This document shows, piece after piece, positions 35,949-47,436 of a stretch of 64,000 nt of DNA. Every line of letters starts with the position of its first letter. Positions within the stretch are counted from its first letter, which is position 1. The stretch is from assembly GCF_023715325.1 (NCBI RefSeq), contig NZ_JAMBNX010000010.1, forward strand, positions 1-64,000, read 5' to 3'. The notes beneath the pieces are model-generated. The model saw only the letters and a program-made list of their open reading frames with translations. It was not told the origin of the DNA and did no database searches. A program made the translations under genes and the position numbers. Source of the stretch: Agromyces mediolanus (GTDB taxonomy: Bacteria; Actinomycetota; Actinomycetes; Actinomycetales; Microbacteriaceae).

Positions 35949-36698
35949 ATGGCCGAAGCTGAAGGCGTCAAGTCCGTCGCACGGGTCTTCGACCTGCTCG
36001 AACTCATCGCCGACGCGGGCGGCGACGTCACGCTGAGCGAGCTGTCGACGACGGCCGAGCTGCCGCTGCCGACCATCCACCGCCTGCTGCGCACCCTCGT
36101 CTCCCTCGGCTACGCCCGCCAGCTCGCGAACCGCCGCTACGCGCTCGGCCCGCGCCTCGTGCGGCTCGGCGAGGTCGCGAACCGCCAGTTCGGCCAGCTC
36201 GCCCGCCCGCAGCTCAAGGGCCTCGTCGAGCGGCTCGGCGAGACCGCGAACCTCGCCACCCTCGACGGCGACCGCGTCATCTACGTCTCCCAGGCGCCCT
36301 CGCCGCACGCCATGCGCATGTTCACCGAGGTCGGTCGGCGCTCGTACCTGCACTCGACCGGGGTCGGCAAGGCCATCCTCGCCGAGCTCGACGACGAACA
36401 GGTGCGCGAGATCGTGGGCCGCACCGGCCTGCCCGCCGAGACCGAGCACTCCATCACGACCCTCGAGGCGCTCCTGGCCGACCTGGCCGAGATCCGGGCC
36501 CGCGGCTACTCCATCGACGACGGCGAGCAGGAGATCGGCGTGCGCTGCTACGCCATGGCCGTGCCGGGCGCCCCGGTGCCGACGGCCGTCTCGGTCTCCG
36601 GGCCGCTCGCCCGCGTCGACGAGGACTTCGCCGCCCGGGCCATCCCGGTGCTGCGCGAGGCGGTGCGCGAGATCGGCGCCCTCGCCGCCGCGGCCTGA
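35949..36698 (+). CDS. IclR family transcriptional regulator, probable purine/allantoin repressor
   Basis: A 249-residue regulator with an N-terminal winged helix (KSVARVFDLLELIADAGGDV and LPLPTIHRLLRTLVSLGYAR). The C-terminal IclR effector domain follows (YLHSTGVGKAILAELDDEQV and RARGYSIDDGEQEIGVRCYA). IclR proteins such as AllR control allantoin and glyoxylate genes by sensing glyoxylate or allantoin-pathway metabolites. It lies between aceB (divergent) and xdhA (downstream), in the middle of the purine island, with palindromes on both sides. GAGGAG precedes the ATG; a -10-like TATCTT is at 35877-35882. It is the most likely reader of the TTCCG-N5-CGGAA sites. Confidence 0.9.
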   Translation: MAEAEGVKSVARVFDLLELIADAGGDVTLSELSTTAELPLPTIHRLLRTLVSLGYARQLANRRYALGPRLVRLGEVANRQFGQLARPQLKGLVERLGETANLATLDGDRVIYVSQAPSPHAMRMFTEVGRRSYLHSTGVGKAILAELDDEQVREIVGRTGLPAETEHSITTLEALLADLAEIRARGYSIDDGEQEIGVRCYAMAVPGAPVPTAVSVSGPLARVDEDFAARAIPVLREAVREIGALAAAA

Positions 36699-36792
36699 GC
36701 CGCCGCCCGACCCTTTGCCCCTCGACCATCGCCCGGGTCGACCTTCGGCGTCCCTTCGGGCACTGCCTCTGCCGGATCGTGCCCGAGTCGCG

Positions 36793-36838
36793 TAGTATCC
36801 ATATCCGTTCTGCGAAAACCGGATTCCGGATCGCAAGA
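36793..36838 (+). promoter_or_regulatory. xdhA promoter with tandem operator-like sites
   Basis: A -10-like TAGTAT (36793-36798) is followed by ATCCGTTCTGCGAAA (36803-36817, 8 of 10 matches to TTCCG-N5-CGGAA) and TTCCGGATCGCAAGA (36824-36838, 7 of 10), spaced exactly 21 bp. Transcription would start near 36805, inside the first site, leaving a leader of about 160 bases before the xdhA ATG. No convincing -35 is seen. Confidence 0.5.
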
Positions 36839-36963
36839 ACTGCCGGTTCGGCGAGCGGTACCCTGGAGGTGTCCGCCGCTGGGCGGGCGCGGTGCGAGGT
36901 GGGGCCACCGGGGCCCCGGTGCCGCAGGCGTCGACGTCGACGCCGGACCCGAGGAGTTTCGAT

Positions 36964-38519
36964 ATGGAACACCACGCCCTGACCGTCAACGGTCGATCCC
37001 GCCCGCTCGACGGCGTCCCCGCGCACGCGACCGCCCTCGACTGGCTCCGCGACACCGGCCTCACCGGCAGCAAGGAGGGCTGCGCCGAAGGCGAATGCGG
37101 TGCCTGCGCCATGCTGCTCGCCACCCCCGCCGACGACGGCGGCACCGCCTGGACCGCGGTGAACGCGTGCCTCGTGCCGGTGCACGCCCTCGCGGGTCAG
37201 GAACTGGTGACCGCCGAAGGGCTCGGCTCCCCCGAGGCGCTGCACCCGGTGCAGGAGAAGCTCGCCGAGGCCGGCGGCTCCCAGTGCGGCTACTGCACGC
37301 CCGGCTTCGCCTGCAGCATGGCCGGCGAGTTCTACCGCGCCGACCGCGTCGTCCAGGATGCCTCGGCCGAGCCCGACCCCTCCGGCGAGCCCTGCCCCGT
37401 GCACGACGGCGCCCCGAGCGGCGCCGCCCCCGACGACCCCGAGAGCGCGGCCGACGCCGAGCACGGCCCGAACGGCTTCGACCTGCACTCGCTGAGCGGC
37501 AACCTCTGCCGTTGCACCGGGTACCGGCCGATCCGCGACGCCGCCTACACGCTCGGCTTCCCGGAGGCGGACGACCCGCTGGCCGAGCGGCGCGCGCAGC
37601 CCGCCCCCGTCGCCGTGCCCACCGACTACGCCCACGACGGCGCCCGCTTCGTCCGGCCCGCCTCGCTCGTCGAGACGCTGGCGCTCCTCCGCGACGAGCC
37701 GGACGCGCTCCTCGTGGCCGGCTCGACCGATTGGGGCGTCGAGGTGAACATCCGCGGCCGCCGGGCCCCGCTCGTCGTGGCCATCGAGCAGCTCGAGGAG
37801 CTGCGCACCCTGCACCTCGGCGACGACGTCGTGGAGATCGGCGCGGCGCTGCCGCTCTCGGACGTCGAGCGCCGCCTCGACGGCCGGGTGCCGCTGCTCG
37901 CCCAGCTCTTCCCGCAGTTCGCCTCCCGCCTCATCCGCAACCGCGGCACGATCGGCGGCAACCTCGGCACCGGCTCGCCGATCGGCGACACCCCGCCCGC
38001 CCTCCTCGCCCTCGGCGCGCGCGTCGTGCTCGCGAAGGCGGACGAGACGGGCGCGGTCCTCGAGCGCGAGGTCGAGCTCGCCGAGTACTTCACCGGGTAC
38101 CGGCAGACGGTGCGGGAGCCGGGCGAGCTCATCCGGGCCATCCGCATCCCGCTGCCGCTCGCAGGGCTCACCGCGTTCCACAAGATCGCCAAGCGCCGCT
38201 TCGACGACATCTCGAGCGTCGCCGTCGCGTTCGCGCTCGACGTCGACGACGCGGGCGTGGTCACGGCCGCCCGGATCGGCCTCGGCGGCGTGGCCGCCAC
38301 GCCGCTCCGCGCCTACGAGGCGGAGCAGGTGCTCGTCGGCCGGCCGTGGGACCTCACGACGGTGCGCGCCGCCTCGGCGGTGCTCCGCGAGACGGGCACC
38401 CCGATGAGCGACCACCGGGCGAGCGCCGACTACCGCAGCGCGATGCTCGGCACGGCCCTCCTGAAGCTGTACGCCACCTCCCGCGGCTCCAGTCGCAGCT
38501 CCCGGACGGAGGTCCCGGC

Positions 38520-38523
<4 letters not shown>
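36964..38523 (+). CDS. xdhA: Xanthine dehydrogenase, FeS/FAD small subunit
   Basis: A 519-residue fusion of the two small XDH domains. The plant-type [2Fe-2S] centre is in GCAEGECGACAMLL, with a further Cys in NACLVP. The second cluster ligands are in SQCGYCTPGF and LCRCTGYRPIRD. An acidic Pro-rich insertion of about 40 residues separates these last two motifs. The FAD domain follows (LVAGSTDWGVEVNIRGRRAP, GTIGGNLGTGSPIGDTPPAL). It passes electrons from the molybdenum site to NAD+ or another acceptor. The stop overlaps xdhB as ATGA. The ATG is set by AGGAG nine bases upstream. Confidence 0.96.
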
Positions 38524-40907
<2,384 letters not shown>

Positions 40908-40917
40908 CGGGACCCGG

Positions 40918-41775
40918 ATGGACTGGCTCGACGCGCTGCAGCGGCTCCGCGAGGCGCGGACGCCCGCGGTCATCGTCACCCTGGCGATGGTCCGCGGGCA
41001 CGCCCCCCGGAACGGCGGCGCCAAAATGGTCGTCTCCGCCGACGGCCTCTTCGGCACCGTCGGCGGCGGCAACCTCGAGGCGACGGCCGTGCGCCGCGCG
41101 CGGGAGCTCCTCGCCGAGGGTGCGGCCGAGCCGGAGCTGCTGACGCTGACCTTGAGCGACAAGGCGAACACGGAGTACGGCGTGCAGTGCTGCGGAGGAG
41201 AGGTCACGATGCTCTTGGAACCCGTCCGCACGGTGCCGGCGGTCGCCGTCTTCGGCGTCGGCCACGTCGGCCTCGAACTCGCCCGGGTGCTGGCGAGGCA
41301 TCCGCTCGAACTCCACCTGGTGGACTCCCGCCCCGAGATGCTCGCCGCCGACCGCCTCGGCGAGCCCGGCCGCACCGGCCCGCTCGCCGACGCCGTCGCG
41401 GAGGTGCGGGTGCACCACGCGCCCGTGCCGGAGGCCGCGCTCGCCGAGCTGCCGCCCGGCTCCCACGTGCTCGTCATGACCCATGACCACGTCGAGGACC
41501 TCGCGATCGTCGAGACAGCGCTGCGCACGCCGGGGCTCGGCTCCATCGGGCTGATCGGCTCGCGCTCGAAGTGGGCGAGGTTCCGCGGCAAGCTCCACGA
41601 GCTCGGCCACGACGACGAGGCGCTCGCTCGGGTCACGACGCCGATCGGGATCGACGGCATCGGCTCGAAGCTGCCCGCCGCGATCGCCGTGAGCGTCGCC
41701 GCCCGGGTGCTGCAGCTCATCGAGGCGGCGGAGCCCGAGGCCGCAGCCGAGGGGGACGAGGGGGACGAGGAGTGA
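40918..41775 (+). CDS. xdhC: XdhC, Moco-sulfuration/insertion chaperone of xanthine dehydrogenase
   Basis: A 285-residue XdhC/CoxI family protein. The N-terminal XdhC domain (VTLAMVRGHAPRNGGAKMVV and LFGTVGGGNLEA) carries the conserved Cys pair in QCCGGEVTMLLEP. A Rossmann part follows (VAVFGVGHVGLELARVLARH), then the C-terminal IGLIGSRSKWARFRGKL and TTPIGIDGIGSKLPAAIAVS. In Rhodobacter, XdhC binds Moco, has it sulfurated and delivers it to XdhB. It lies ten bases after xdhB; its stop overlaps the next start as GTGA. The acidic C-terminal tail is not typical of the core domain. Confidence 0.95.
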   Translation: MDWLDALQRLREARTPAVIVTLAMVRGHAPRNGGAKMVVSADGLFGTVGGGNLEATAVRRARELLAEGAAEPELLTLTLSDKANTEYGVQCCGGEVTMLLEPVRTVPAVAVFGVGHVGLELARVLARHPLELHLVDSRPEMLAADRLGEPGRTGPLADAVAEVRVHHAPVPEAALAELPPGSHVLVMTHDHVEDLAIVETALRTPGLGSIGLIGSRSKWARFRGKLHELGHDDEALARVTTPIGIDGIGSKLPAAIAVSVAARVLQLIEAAEPEAAAEGDEGDEE

Positions 41776-42521
41776 GCGGCGCCCGCTCGGCCCTCGTCAC
41801 CGGCGCGGGCAGCGGCATCGGCCGTGCCTGCGCCCGTGCCCTGCTCGGGGCGGGCTGGAACGTGACGCTCGCCGGGCGCCGCCGCGCGCCGCTCGAGGAG
41901 ACCGCCGCCGGGTTCCGGGCGGCGCTCGTCGTGCCCGCCGACGTCACCGACGCGGCCGACGTCGAGCGGCTCTTCGCCCGCCACGACGAGCGCTTCGGGC
42001 GGCTCGACCTGCTCTTCAACAACGCCGGCACCTTCGGCCCGAGCGCCGACGTCGGCGCCCTCGACGAGGCCGAGTGGGCGGCGACGCTCGCGGTGAACGT
42101 GACCGCGGCGGTGCGCTGCGCGGGTGCCGCGTTCCGGCGGATGGCGGCCCAGCGGCCGCCCGGTGGCCGCGTCGTGAACAACGGCTCCGTCTCGGCGCAG
42201 GTGCCCCGGCGGCCCCGCTCGGCCGCGTACACGACGACGAAGCACGCGATCGCCGGGCTCTCGAAGTCCATCGAGCTCGACGGCCGGGTGCACGGCATCA
42301 CCTGCACCGAGCTCGACCTCGGCAACGCGCGCACCGCCCTCGTCGACGGCCTCGTCGGCGGGGGCGCCCTCCAGGCCGACGGCCGACGCCTCGTCGAACC
42401 GACGATGGCCGCCGACGACGTCGCCCGGCTCTTCCTGACGCTCGCCGAGCTGCCGCTCTCGGTGAGCGTCCCGCAGCTGACGGCGACGGCGGCGGGCATG
42501 CCCTTCATCGGCCGCGGCTGA
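41772..42521 (+). CDS. Short-chain dehydrogenase/reductase
   Basis: A 249-residue classical SDR. The cofactor motif TGAGSGIGRA is at the N-terminus, followed by NNAG (FNNAGTFGPSAD), the catalytic Ser in NNGSVSAQVP and the YxxxK pair in AYTTTKHAIAGL. An Arg at the end of the second strand region suggests NADP use. The GTG start overlaps the xdhC stop, so it is coupled to the xanthine dehydrogenase operon. Its substrate is unknown; a role in ureide or glyoxylate metabolism is possible only by position. Confidence 0.88.
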   Translation: MSGARSALVTGAGSGIGRACARALLGAGWNVTLAGRRRAPLEETAAGFRAALVVPADVTDAADVERLFARHDERFGRLDLLFNNAGTFGPSADVGALDEAEWAATLAVNVTAAVRCAGAAFRRMAAQRPPGGRVVNNGSVSAQVPRRPRSAAYTTTKHAIAGLSKSIELDGRVHGITCTELDLGNARTALVDGLVGGGALQADGRRLVEPTMAADDVARLFLTLAELPLSVSVPQLTATAAGMPFIGRG

Positions 42522-42565
42522 GCGGCGCGCGGAGCCGCCCCGGCGCGTGCCGAGGCATCCGCCCG

Positions 42566-43753
42566 TCAGCTCAGGCGGCGCCCCCGCATGATCGCGAGCG
42601 GGAGCGTCGCGAGCGACAGCGCCGCGGCGCAGAGGAAGGCGACCGGGAACGAGAAGCCCGCCGCGATCGTGCCGACGAGCACGGCGCCGAAGCCGGTGCC
42701 CGCGTCGAAGCCGATGTTCCACACCATGCTCGCGAGCAGGGTGTCCCGCGGGCCGACGGCGGCGAAGGCCTCCCCCAGCGTGAGGTTCTGCAGTCCGCCG
42801 TAGCCGAGGCCGACGAGGGCGGCGCCGACGAGCAGCGCCCAGTCCGCGGGTGCCGAGGCATCCACGACGCCCCAGGCCGTGATCGCGAGGCCGGCGGTCG
42901 TCGCGAGCACGAGCGGCCAGAGCAGGGGGCGCGCGCCGAAGCGGTCGGCCGGCCCGCCGATGAGCCAGCGCGAGAGCGCGGCGAGGCCCGTGAGGAGCAG
43001 CAGCGCGGCCGCCGCGAGCAGCTGGTCGCCGGCGAGCTGCGGCAGGAAGGTGATCAGGGCGCCGCCGGCGACGGTGACGGCGAGGAGCAGCGCGACCGGG
43101 CGGAACAGCACGGCGGCCGCGGCGAGCGGGCCGTGCGAGGCGTGCGCGTGCTCGGCCGGGTGCGGCGGCTTCGCGGCGAGGTGGCGGGCGAGGCGGAGCG
43201 CGGCGGGGATGCCGAGCACGGGCAGTGCGGCGACCACGAACACCGGGGCGTAGCCGAGGTGCTCCGCGACCCAGGGCGCGAGCGGCAGCAGCACGAGCTG
43301 GGGTCCGGCGATCGCGAGGCCCCAAGCGCCGATCGCCCGCCCCCGACGGGCCGGTTCGATGAGCTCGGGCACGGCGCTGCCGCCGGCCACGGTGAGCACG
43401 GCGAAGCCGAGCCCGCGCACCGCCGACCAGGCGAGGATGACGGGCAGCTCGGCGGAGGCGAGCATCGCCGGGGCGGGGAGACCGAGGAGCAGCAGCCCGA
43501 CGACGAGCACGGGCCCCCAGCCGAAGCGGCGGAGCGCCGCGGGCACCATCGTCTGACCGGCGACGGTGGCGAGCATCAGCACGCCTGTGACGAGCCCGGC
43601 CCCCGCGACGTCGGCGCCGCCCGACACCGCCCAGAGCGGGGCGACCGGCATGAGCACGGCGAAGCCGGAGAAGCCCAGGGCCGTCATCGTGATGAGTGCG
43701 GGCATCCCGGGCGCCCGCCATACCGATCCTGCGCCCGGCCCGTTCGTCGTCAA
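42566..43753 (-). CDS. MFS transporter, purine-island
   Basis: A 395-residue, roughly twelve-helix MFS protein (ALITMTALGFSGFAVLMPVA at helix 1, RRGRAIGAWGLAIAGPQL at the central loop, His-rich loop HPAEHAHASHG between halves). Its place between the xdh genes and the NCS2 permease suggests a purine or ureide transporter, but no sequence mark proves it. The longest frame begins with TTG at 43753 with AAGAGG just upstream. An internal ATG (MPALITMTAL) lacks the preceding conserved residues, so the TTG is kept with moderate confidence. Confidence 0.82.
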   Translation of the reverse strand: MTTNGPGAGSVWRAPGMPALITMTALGFSGFAVLMPVAPLWAVSGGADVAGAGLVTGVLMLATVAGQTMVPAALRRFGWGPVLVVGLLLLGLPAPAMLASAELPVILAWSAVRGLGFAVLTVAGGSAVPELIEPARRGRAIGAWGLAIAGPQLVLLPLAPWVAEHLGYAPVFVVAALPVLGIPAALRLARHLAAKPPHPAEHAHASHGPLAAAAVLFRPVALLLAVTVAGGALITFLPQLAGDQLLAAAALLLLTGLAALSRWLIGGPADRFGARPLLWPLVLATTAGLAITAWGVVDASAPADWALLVGAALVGLGYGGLQNLTLGEAFAAVGPRDTLLASMVWNIGFDAGTGFGAVLVGTIAAGFSFPVAFLCAAALSLATLPLAIMRGRRLS

Positions 43754-43838
43754 GTCCTCTTCACCGTTCCCTTCCGATCCATCCCACCACGGCCGGAGGG
43801 CGTGTGACGCCGCCGGGAGCGCGGACGTGGGACGCGAC

Positions 43839-43873
43839 CGCGCCCCGGTCGGCGCAGTGCCGACCGGGGCGCG
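43839..43873 (-). terminator. Terminator after the NCS2 permease gene
   Basis: CGCGCCCCGGTCGGC (43839-43853), loop GCAGT, GCCGACCGGGGCGCG (43859-43873): a perfect 15-bp stem, the longest uninterrupted GC stem seen here. It lies 13 bases past the permease stop codon on the minus strand. Confidence 0.85.
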
Positions 43874-43886
43874 TCGAAGGCGCGGC

Positions 43887-45377
43887 TCAGCCGGCGATGA
43901 GGCTCTCGATCGGCCCGCGCACGAAGTAGAGCGCGAAGCCGGCCGCGACGATCCACATCAGCCAGTGCACCTTGCGCCCCCGACCGGATGCCGCGTTCAC
44001 GAGCGCCCAGGAGATGAAGCCCACGCCGATGCCGTTCGCGATCGAGTACGTGAGCGGCATCGTCACGATCGTGAGGAAGGCGGGCAGCGCCACCGCGAAC
44101 TTGTCGAACTTGATCTCGCGGATCTGCCCCATCATCATCGCGCCGACGATGACGAGCGCCGCGGAGCCGACCTCGATCGGCACCACGAGCGTGAGCGGCG
44201 TGAGGAACATGGAGAGGAGGAACAGCACGCCCACGACGATCGAGGCGAGCCCGGTGCGTGCGCCCTCGCCGATGCCGGAGGCGCTGTCGACGTAGACCGT
44301 GTTCGAGGAGGTGGAGGTCGCACCGCCCGCGATCGCGCCGGCGCCCTCGACGATGAACGCCGCCCGCAGCCGCGGGAAGGTGCCGTCCTTGTGCGCGAGC
44401 CCGGCGTTCTTCGCGAGCCCGGTCATCGTGCCCATCGCGTCGAAGAAGTTCGAGAACACGAGGGTGAAGATGAGCATCGTCGCCGACAGCGCGCCGATGC
44501 GGCCGAAGGAGCCGAAGAGGTCGAACTGCCCGACGAGCCCGAAGTCGGGCACGGTGAACAGCGCGGTCGGCAGCTCGGGGATCGTCATGTGCCAGCCGTT
44601 CGGGTCCTCGAAGGAGGGGCCGAGCTTCAGGAGCGCCTGGGCGATGATGGCGATGATCGTGGTCACGACGATGCCGATCAGGATGCCGCCGGGCACCTTC
44701 CTGGCGACGAGGATGCCGATGAGCACGAGGCCGAGCAGGAAGATCAACGTCGGCACCGAAGTGATCGAGCCGGCGTCGCCGAGCTGCACGGGCGGGCCGC
44801 CCGGCGTGCGGTTCACGAAGCCGGAGTCGACGAAGCCGATGAAGGCGATGAACAGGCCGATGCCGACGGTGATCGCCGCCTTCAGCGCCTGCGGCACCGC
44901 GCGGAAGATCGCGGTGCGTGCGCCGGTGGCGCCGAGGAGCACGATGATGACGCCGTTGATCACGACGAGGCCCATCGCCTCCGGCCAGGTGACCTGCCCC
45001 ACGACCGAGACCGCGAGGAAGGAGTTGATGCCGAGGCCGGCCGCGATGGCGAAGGGCAGCCGGGCGAAGACGCCGAAGAGGATGGTCATCAGGCCGGCGG
45101 TGAGGCCGGTCGCCGCGCCGACCTGGGCGGCGTCGAGGGCGTTGCCGGCGACGTCTTCGGTACCGCCGAGGATCAGCGGGTTCAGGATGACGATGTACGC
45201 CATCGTCACGAAGGTGACGATGCCGCCGCGGATCTCCCGACCGAAGGTGGAGCCGCGCCGGGTGATCTCGAAGAAGCGGTCGATGGCGTTCTTCGGCTCG
45301 CCGTCGACCGTGGTGGTCGCGCCGGTGGGCAGCGGGTCGGGGATGGGCGTCGCGGTGCTGTCGGTGTGCTGGGTCAC
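43887..45377 (-). CDS. NCS2 family purine permease (AzgA/PbuG type)
   Basis: A 496-residue membrane protein of the adenine/guanine/hypoxanthine branch of NCS2 transporters. Features are the N-terminal GSTFGREIRGGIVTFVTMAY, the helix 3 segment LPFAIAAGLGINSFLAVSVV, the TM8-like FSNFFDAMGTMTGLAKNAGL and EGAGAIAGGATSTSSNTVYV. It should import guanine, hypoxanthine or adenine with protons. It is 12 bases downstream of the guanine deaminase gene and in the same operon, so import and deamination are linked. The start is GTG (MTQHTD). Confidence 0.94.
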   Translation of the reverse strand: MTQHTDSTATPIPDPLPTGATTTVDGEPKNAIDRFFEITRRGSTFGREIRGGIVTFVTMAYIVILNPLILGGTEDVAGNALDAAQVGAATGLTAGLMTILFGVFARLPFAIAAGLGINSFLAVSVVGQVTWPEAMGLVVINGVIIVLLGATGARTAIFRAVPQALKAAITVGIGLFIAFIGFVDSGFVNRTPGGPPVQLGDAGSITSVPTLIFLLGLVLIGILVARKVPGGILIGIVVTTIIAIIAQALLKLGPSFEDPNGWHMTIPELPTALFTVPDFGLVGQFDLFGSFGRIGALSATMLIFTLVFSNFFDAMGTMTGLAKNAGLAHKDGTFPRLRAAFIVEGAGAIAGGATSTSSNTVYVDSASGIGEGARTGLASIVVGVLFLLSMFLTPLTLVVPIEVGSAALVIVGAMMMGQIREIKFDKFAVALPAFLTIVTMPLTYSIANGIGVGFISWALVNAASGRGRKVHWLMWIVAAGFALYFVRGPIESLIAG

Positions 45378-45389
45378 GTCCGTCTCCGC

Positions 45390-45920
45390 TCAGTACTCGA
45401 TGCGGGTGGCGGTGTGCTGCCACTCGGTGAAGGGGGCGACCCGCTCGGCGGGCGGCAGCTCGATGTCGGCGACCGGCATGACCGCGCGGTCCGAGTCGTC
45501 GCCCTCGAAGTAGCGGTAGAAGACGGCGTCGTCGAAGCCCGCGTCGGCCGCGTCGTGCCGGCTCGCCGCGAAGTAGACGCGGTCGATGCGGGCCCAGAGG
45601 GAGGAGGCGAGGCACATCGGGCAGGGCTCGCAGCTCGTGTAGAGCACGGCGCCGGAGAGGTCGAAGTCGCCGATGCCCTGACAGGCGGCGCGGATGGCCG
45701 AGACCTCGGCGTGGGCGGTGGGGTCGAGATTCGCGGTGACCCGGTTGACGCCCTCGAAGACCCGGCCGTCGGCCGTGACGACGATCGCGCCGAACGGGCC
45801 GCCCGAGCGGCGCACGTTCTCGGTGGCGAGCGCGACGGCTCGGGCGAGGTACTGGGCGGGCGTCGGCTCGGCGCCGTCGGGCGCCGTTCCGGCCGTGGTG
45901 GTGGTACCGAGCGATTCCAT
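45390..45920 (-). CDS. guaD: Guanine deaminase, CDA-fold
   Basis: A 176-residue zinc hydrolase of the cytidine-deaminase fold. The zinc and catalytic residues are in DPTAHAEVSAIRAACQ (His, Glu) and YTSCEPCPMCLASSLWARID (Cys pair). The C-terminal segment matches B. subtilis GuaD-type enzymes, which convert guanine to xanthine. That is the expected entry to the xdh reaction. The ATG at 45918-45920 is preferred because an AGGA site lies eight bases upstream; an in-frame ATG at 45929 is possible. It is the first gene of guaD-NCS2. Confidence 0.92.
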   Translation of the reverse strand: MESLGTTTTAGTAPDGAEPTPAQYLARAVALATENVRRSGGPFGAIVVTADGRVFEGVNRVTANLDPTAHAEVSAIRAACQGIGDFDLSGAVLYTSCEPCPMCLASSLWARIDRVYFAASRHDAADAGFDDAVFYRYFEGDDSDRAVMPVADIELPPAERVAPFTEWQHTATRIEY

Positions 45921-46110
45921 GAAAAGCATCCTTGCTCTCGGAGTCCGAATCGGGCGGTCGGGTCCGCGGCGTCTGTTCGGCGCCGGCGTGATCGTCGTCG
46001 ATCCGTTCGGGTCTGCTGGGCTGCGGCACCGGGCGGCTTCGTGGCGGCCCGGCGACTGGTCGAGGCTAACAGCCCCCATTCCCAGGGTCTACACGTTTTT
46101 GGAAGTTTGC

Positions 46111-46125
46111 TTCTGAAATACGGAA
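46111..46125. promoter_or_regulatory. Operator-like palindrome between guaD and the HTH-Mop gene
   Basis: TTCTG-AAATA-CGGAA matches 9 of 10 positions of the TTCCG-N5-CGGAA pattern. On the minus strand it covers a possible guaD -35 (TTCAGA). It is 28 bases from the palindrome in the opposing promoter. Confidence 0.55.
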
Positions 46126-46132
46126 AACTTGC

Positions 46133-46161
46133 TTGCAGTTCCGCGGATGCGGAAGTATTGT
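46133..46161 (+). promoter_or_regulatory. Promoter of the HTH-Mop/modABC operon with operator in the spacer
   Basis: A -35 TTGCAG (46133-46138) and -10 TATTGT (46156-46161) are 17 bases apart. The spacer begins with the perfect palindrome TTCCG-CGGATG-CGGAA (46139-46154). The -10 ends seven bases before the ATG, so the mRNA is leaderless. A protein bound to the palindrome would directly occlude RNA polymerase. Confidence 0.7.
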
Positions 46162-46168
46162 CAACGCT

Positions 46169-46576
46169 ATGGCGCAATATCGGATCAGTGAGGCCGCCGA
46201 TCTCCTCGGCGTGAGCGACGACACCGTTCGGCGATGGGTACAGGACGGGCTGCTGAGCGTCTCGAAGGACGACGCCGGCCGCCAGGTCGTGCCCGGTCGC
46301 GAACTCGCCGCGAGGGCGCAGGCCATCGCGGCGACCATCGCCGACCGGACCCATGTGCGCCGCAGCGCCCGCAACCGCTTCGTCGGTCTCGTCACCAAGG
46401 TCGAGATCGCCGGGCTCATGGCCCAGGTCGAGCTGCAGTGCGGCCCGAACCGGGTCGTCTCGCTCATGTCGGCCGAGGCCGCGAGGGAGATGGAGCTCGA
46501 GATCGGTTCGCGAGGTGTCGCCGTGGTCAAGGCGACCACGGTGATCATCGAGACGGAAGAGGACCCCTCGTCGTGA
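46169..46576 (+). CDS. MerR/excisionase-type HTH protein with Mop (TOBE) domain
   Basis: A 135-residue protein. An N-terminal helix-turn-helix (YRISEAADLLGVSDDTVRRW) is joined to a molybdopterin-binding Mop/TOBE domain (SARNRFVGLVTKVEIAGLMA, ending AVVKATTVIIETEE). Mop domains bind molybdate or tungstate, so this is the likely molybdate sensor for modABC. It is not a ModE but a one-component analogue common in Actinobacteria. The start is the ATG seven bases after the -10, a leaderless arrangement. Its stop overlaps modA as GTGA. Confidence 0.92.
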   Translation: MAQYRISEAADLLGVSDDTVRRWVQDGLLSVSKDDAGRQVVPGRELAARAQAIAATIADRTHVRRSARNRFVGLVTKVEIAGLMAQVELQCGPNRVVSLMSAEAAREMELEIGSRGVAVVKATTVIIETEEDPSS

Positions 46577-47436
46577 TCCCGCAGCATCCCGCCGCCACCA
46601 CTCCGCCCCGCCGCCGGTCCCGCCTCGCCGGCGTCGGCGCCGCCATCGCCGCTGCCGCCCTCCTGGCCGGCTGCGCCGCGGGAGGCCAGCCCGCCCCGAG
46701 CCCCACCGAGCGCACGGGCGCCGACGAGTCCGCCCTGACGGGCGAGCTCACGATCTACGCCGCCGCCTCGCTGAGCGGTGCCTTCGACGAGCTCGCCGCG
46801 CGCTTCGAGGCCGAGCACCCCGGTGTCGACGTCGTGCCGATCACCTACGACGGCTCCTCCGTGCTCGCCACGCAGCTCATCGAGGGCGCTCCCGCCGACG
46901 TGTTCGCCTCGGCCGACGAGAAGAACATGGCGAAGGTGCTCGATGCCGGTCTCGCCGAGTCCGCCGACGACGTCGCCACCAACGTGCTCGAGATCGCCGT
47001 CGCCCCCGGCAACCCGCTCGGCATCGACGGCCTCGACGCCCTCGCCGACGGCGCCACGACGACCGCCGACGACCGCCCCGCGACCGTCGTGCTCTGCGCG
47101 CCCGAGGTGCCCTGCGGCGCGGCCTCGCAGAGGCTCATCCAGGCGGCGGGCCTCACGCTGACCCCCGCGAGCGAGGAGCAGAACGTCACCGCCGTGCTCA
47201 CCAAGGTGAAGTCCGGCGAGGCCGACGCGGGGCTCGTCTACGTGACCGACGTGGCGGCCGCGGGCGACGCGGTCGAGGGCGTCGGGATCGCGAACGCCGC
47301 GGACGCGACGAACGTCTACCCGCTGACCGCGCTCACCGCCGCGCCGAACCCGGAGGCGGCCGCCGCCTTCGTCGCGTTCGTCACCTCGAAGGCCGGCCAG
47401 CGGGTGCTCGCCTCCTTCGGCTTCGGAGCGCCGTGA
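46573..47436 (+). CDS. modA: Molybdate ABC transporter, substrate-binding lipoprotein
   Basis: A 287-residue ModA. The signal sequence ends in the lipobox LLAGC, followed by the binding domain LTIYAAASLSGAFDELAARF, VPITYDGSSVLATQLIEGAP, ADVFASADEKNMAKVLDAGL and SGEADAGLVYVTDVAAAGD. It captures molybdate outside the cell for ModBC. The GTG start overlaps the upstream regulator's stop (GTGA), with GAGG as ribosome site. Confidence 0.96.
   Translation: MIPQHPAATTPPRRRSRLAGVGAAIAAAALLAGCAAGGQPAPSPTERTGADESALTGELTIYAAASLSGAFDELAARFEAEHPGVDVVPITYDGSSVLATQLIEGAPADVFASADEKNMAKVLDAGLAESADDVATNVLEIAVAPGNPLGIDGLDALADGATTTADDRPATVVLCAPEVPCGAASQRLIQAAGLTLTPASEEQNVTAVLTKVKSGEADAGLVYVTDVAAAGDAVEGVGIANAADATNVYPLTALTAAPNPEAAAAFVAFVTSKAGQRVLASFGFGAP

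Noticed and set aside
36699-36963. Riboswitch in the xdhA leader
   Set aside because: The leader is about 160 bases, but I saw no conserved purine, xanthine, Moco or 2'-dG riboswitch core. The palindromes explain the region better.
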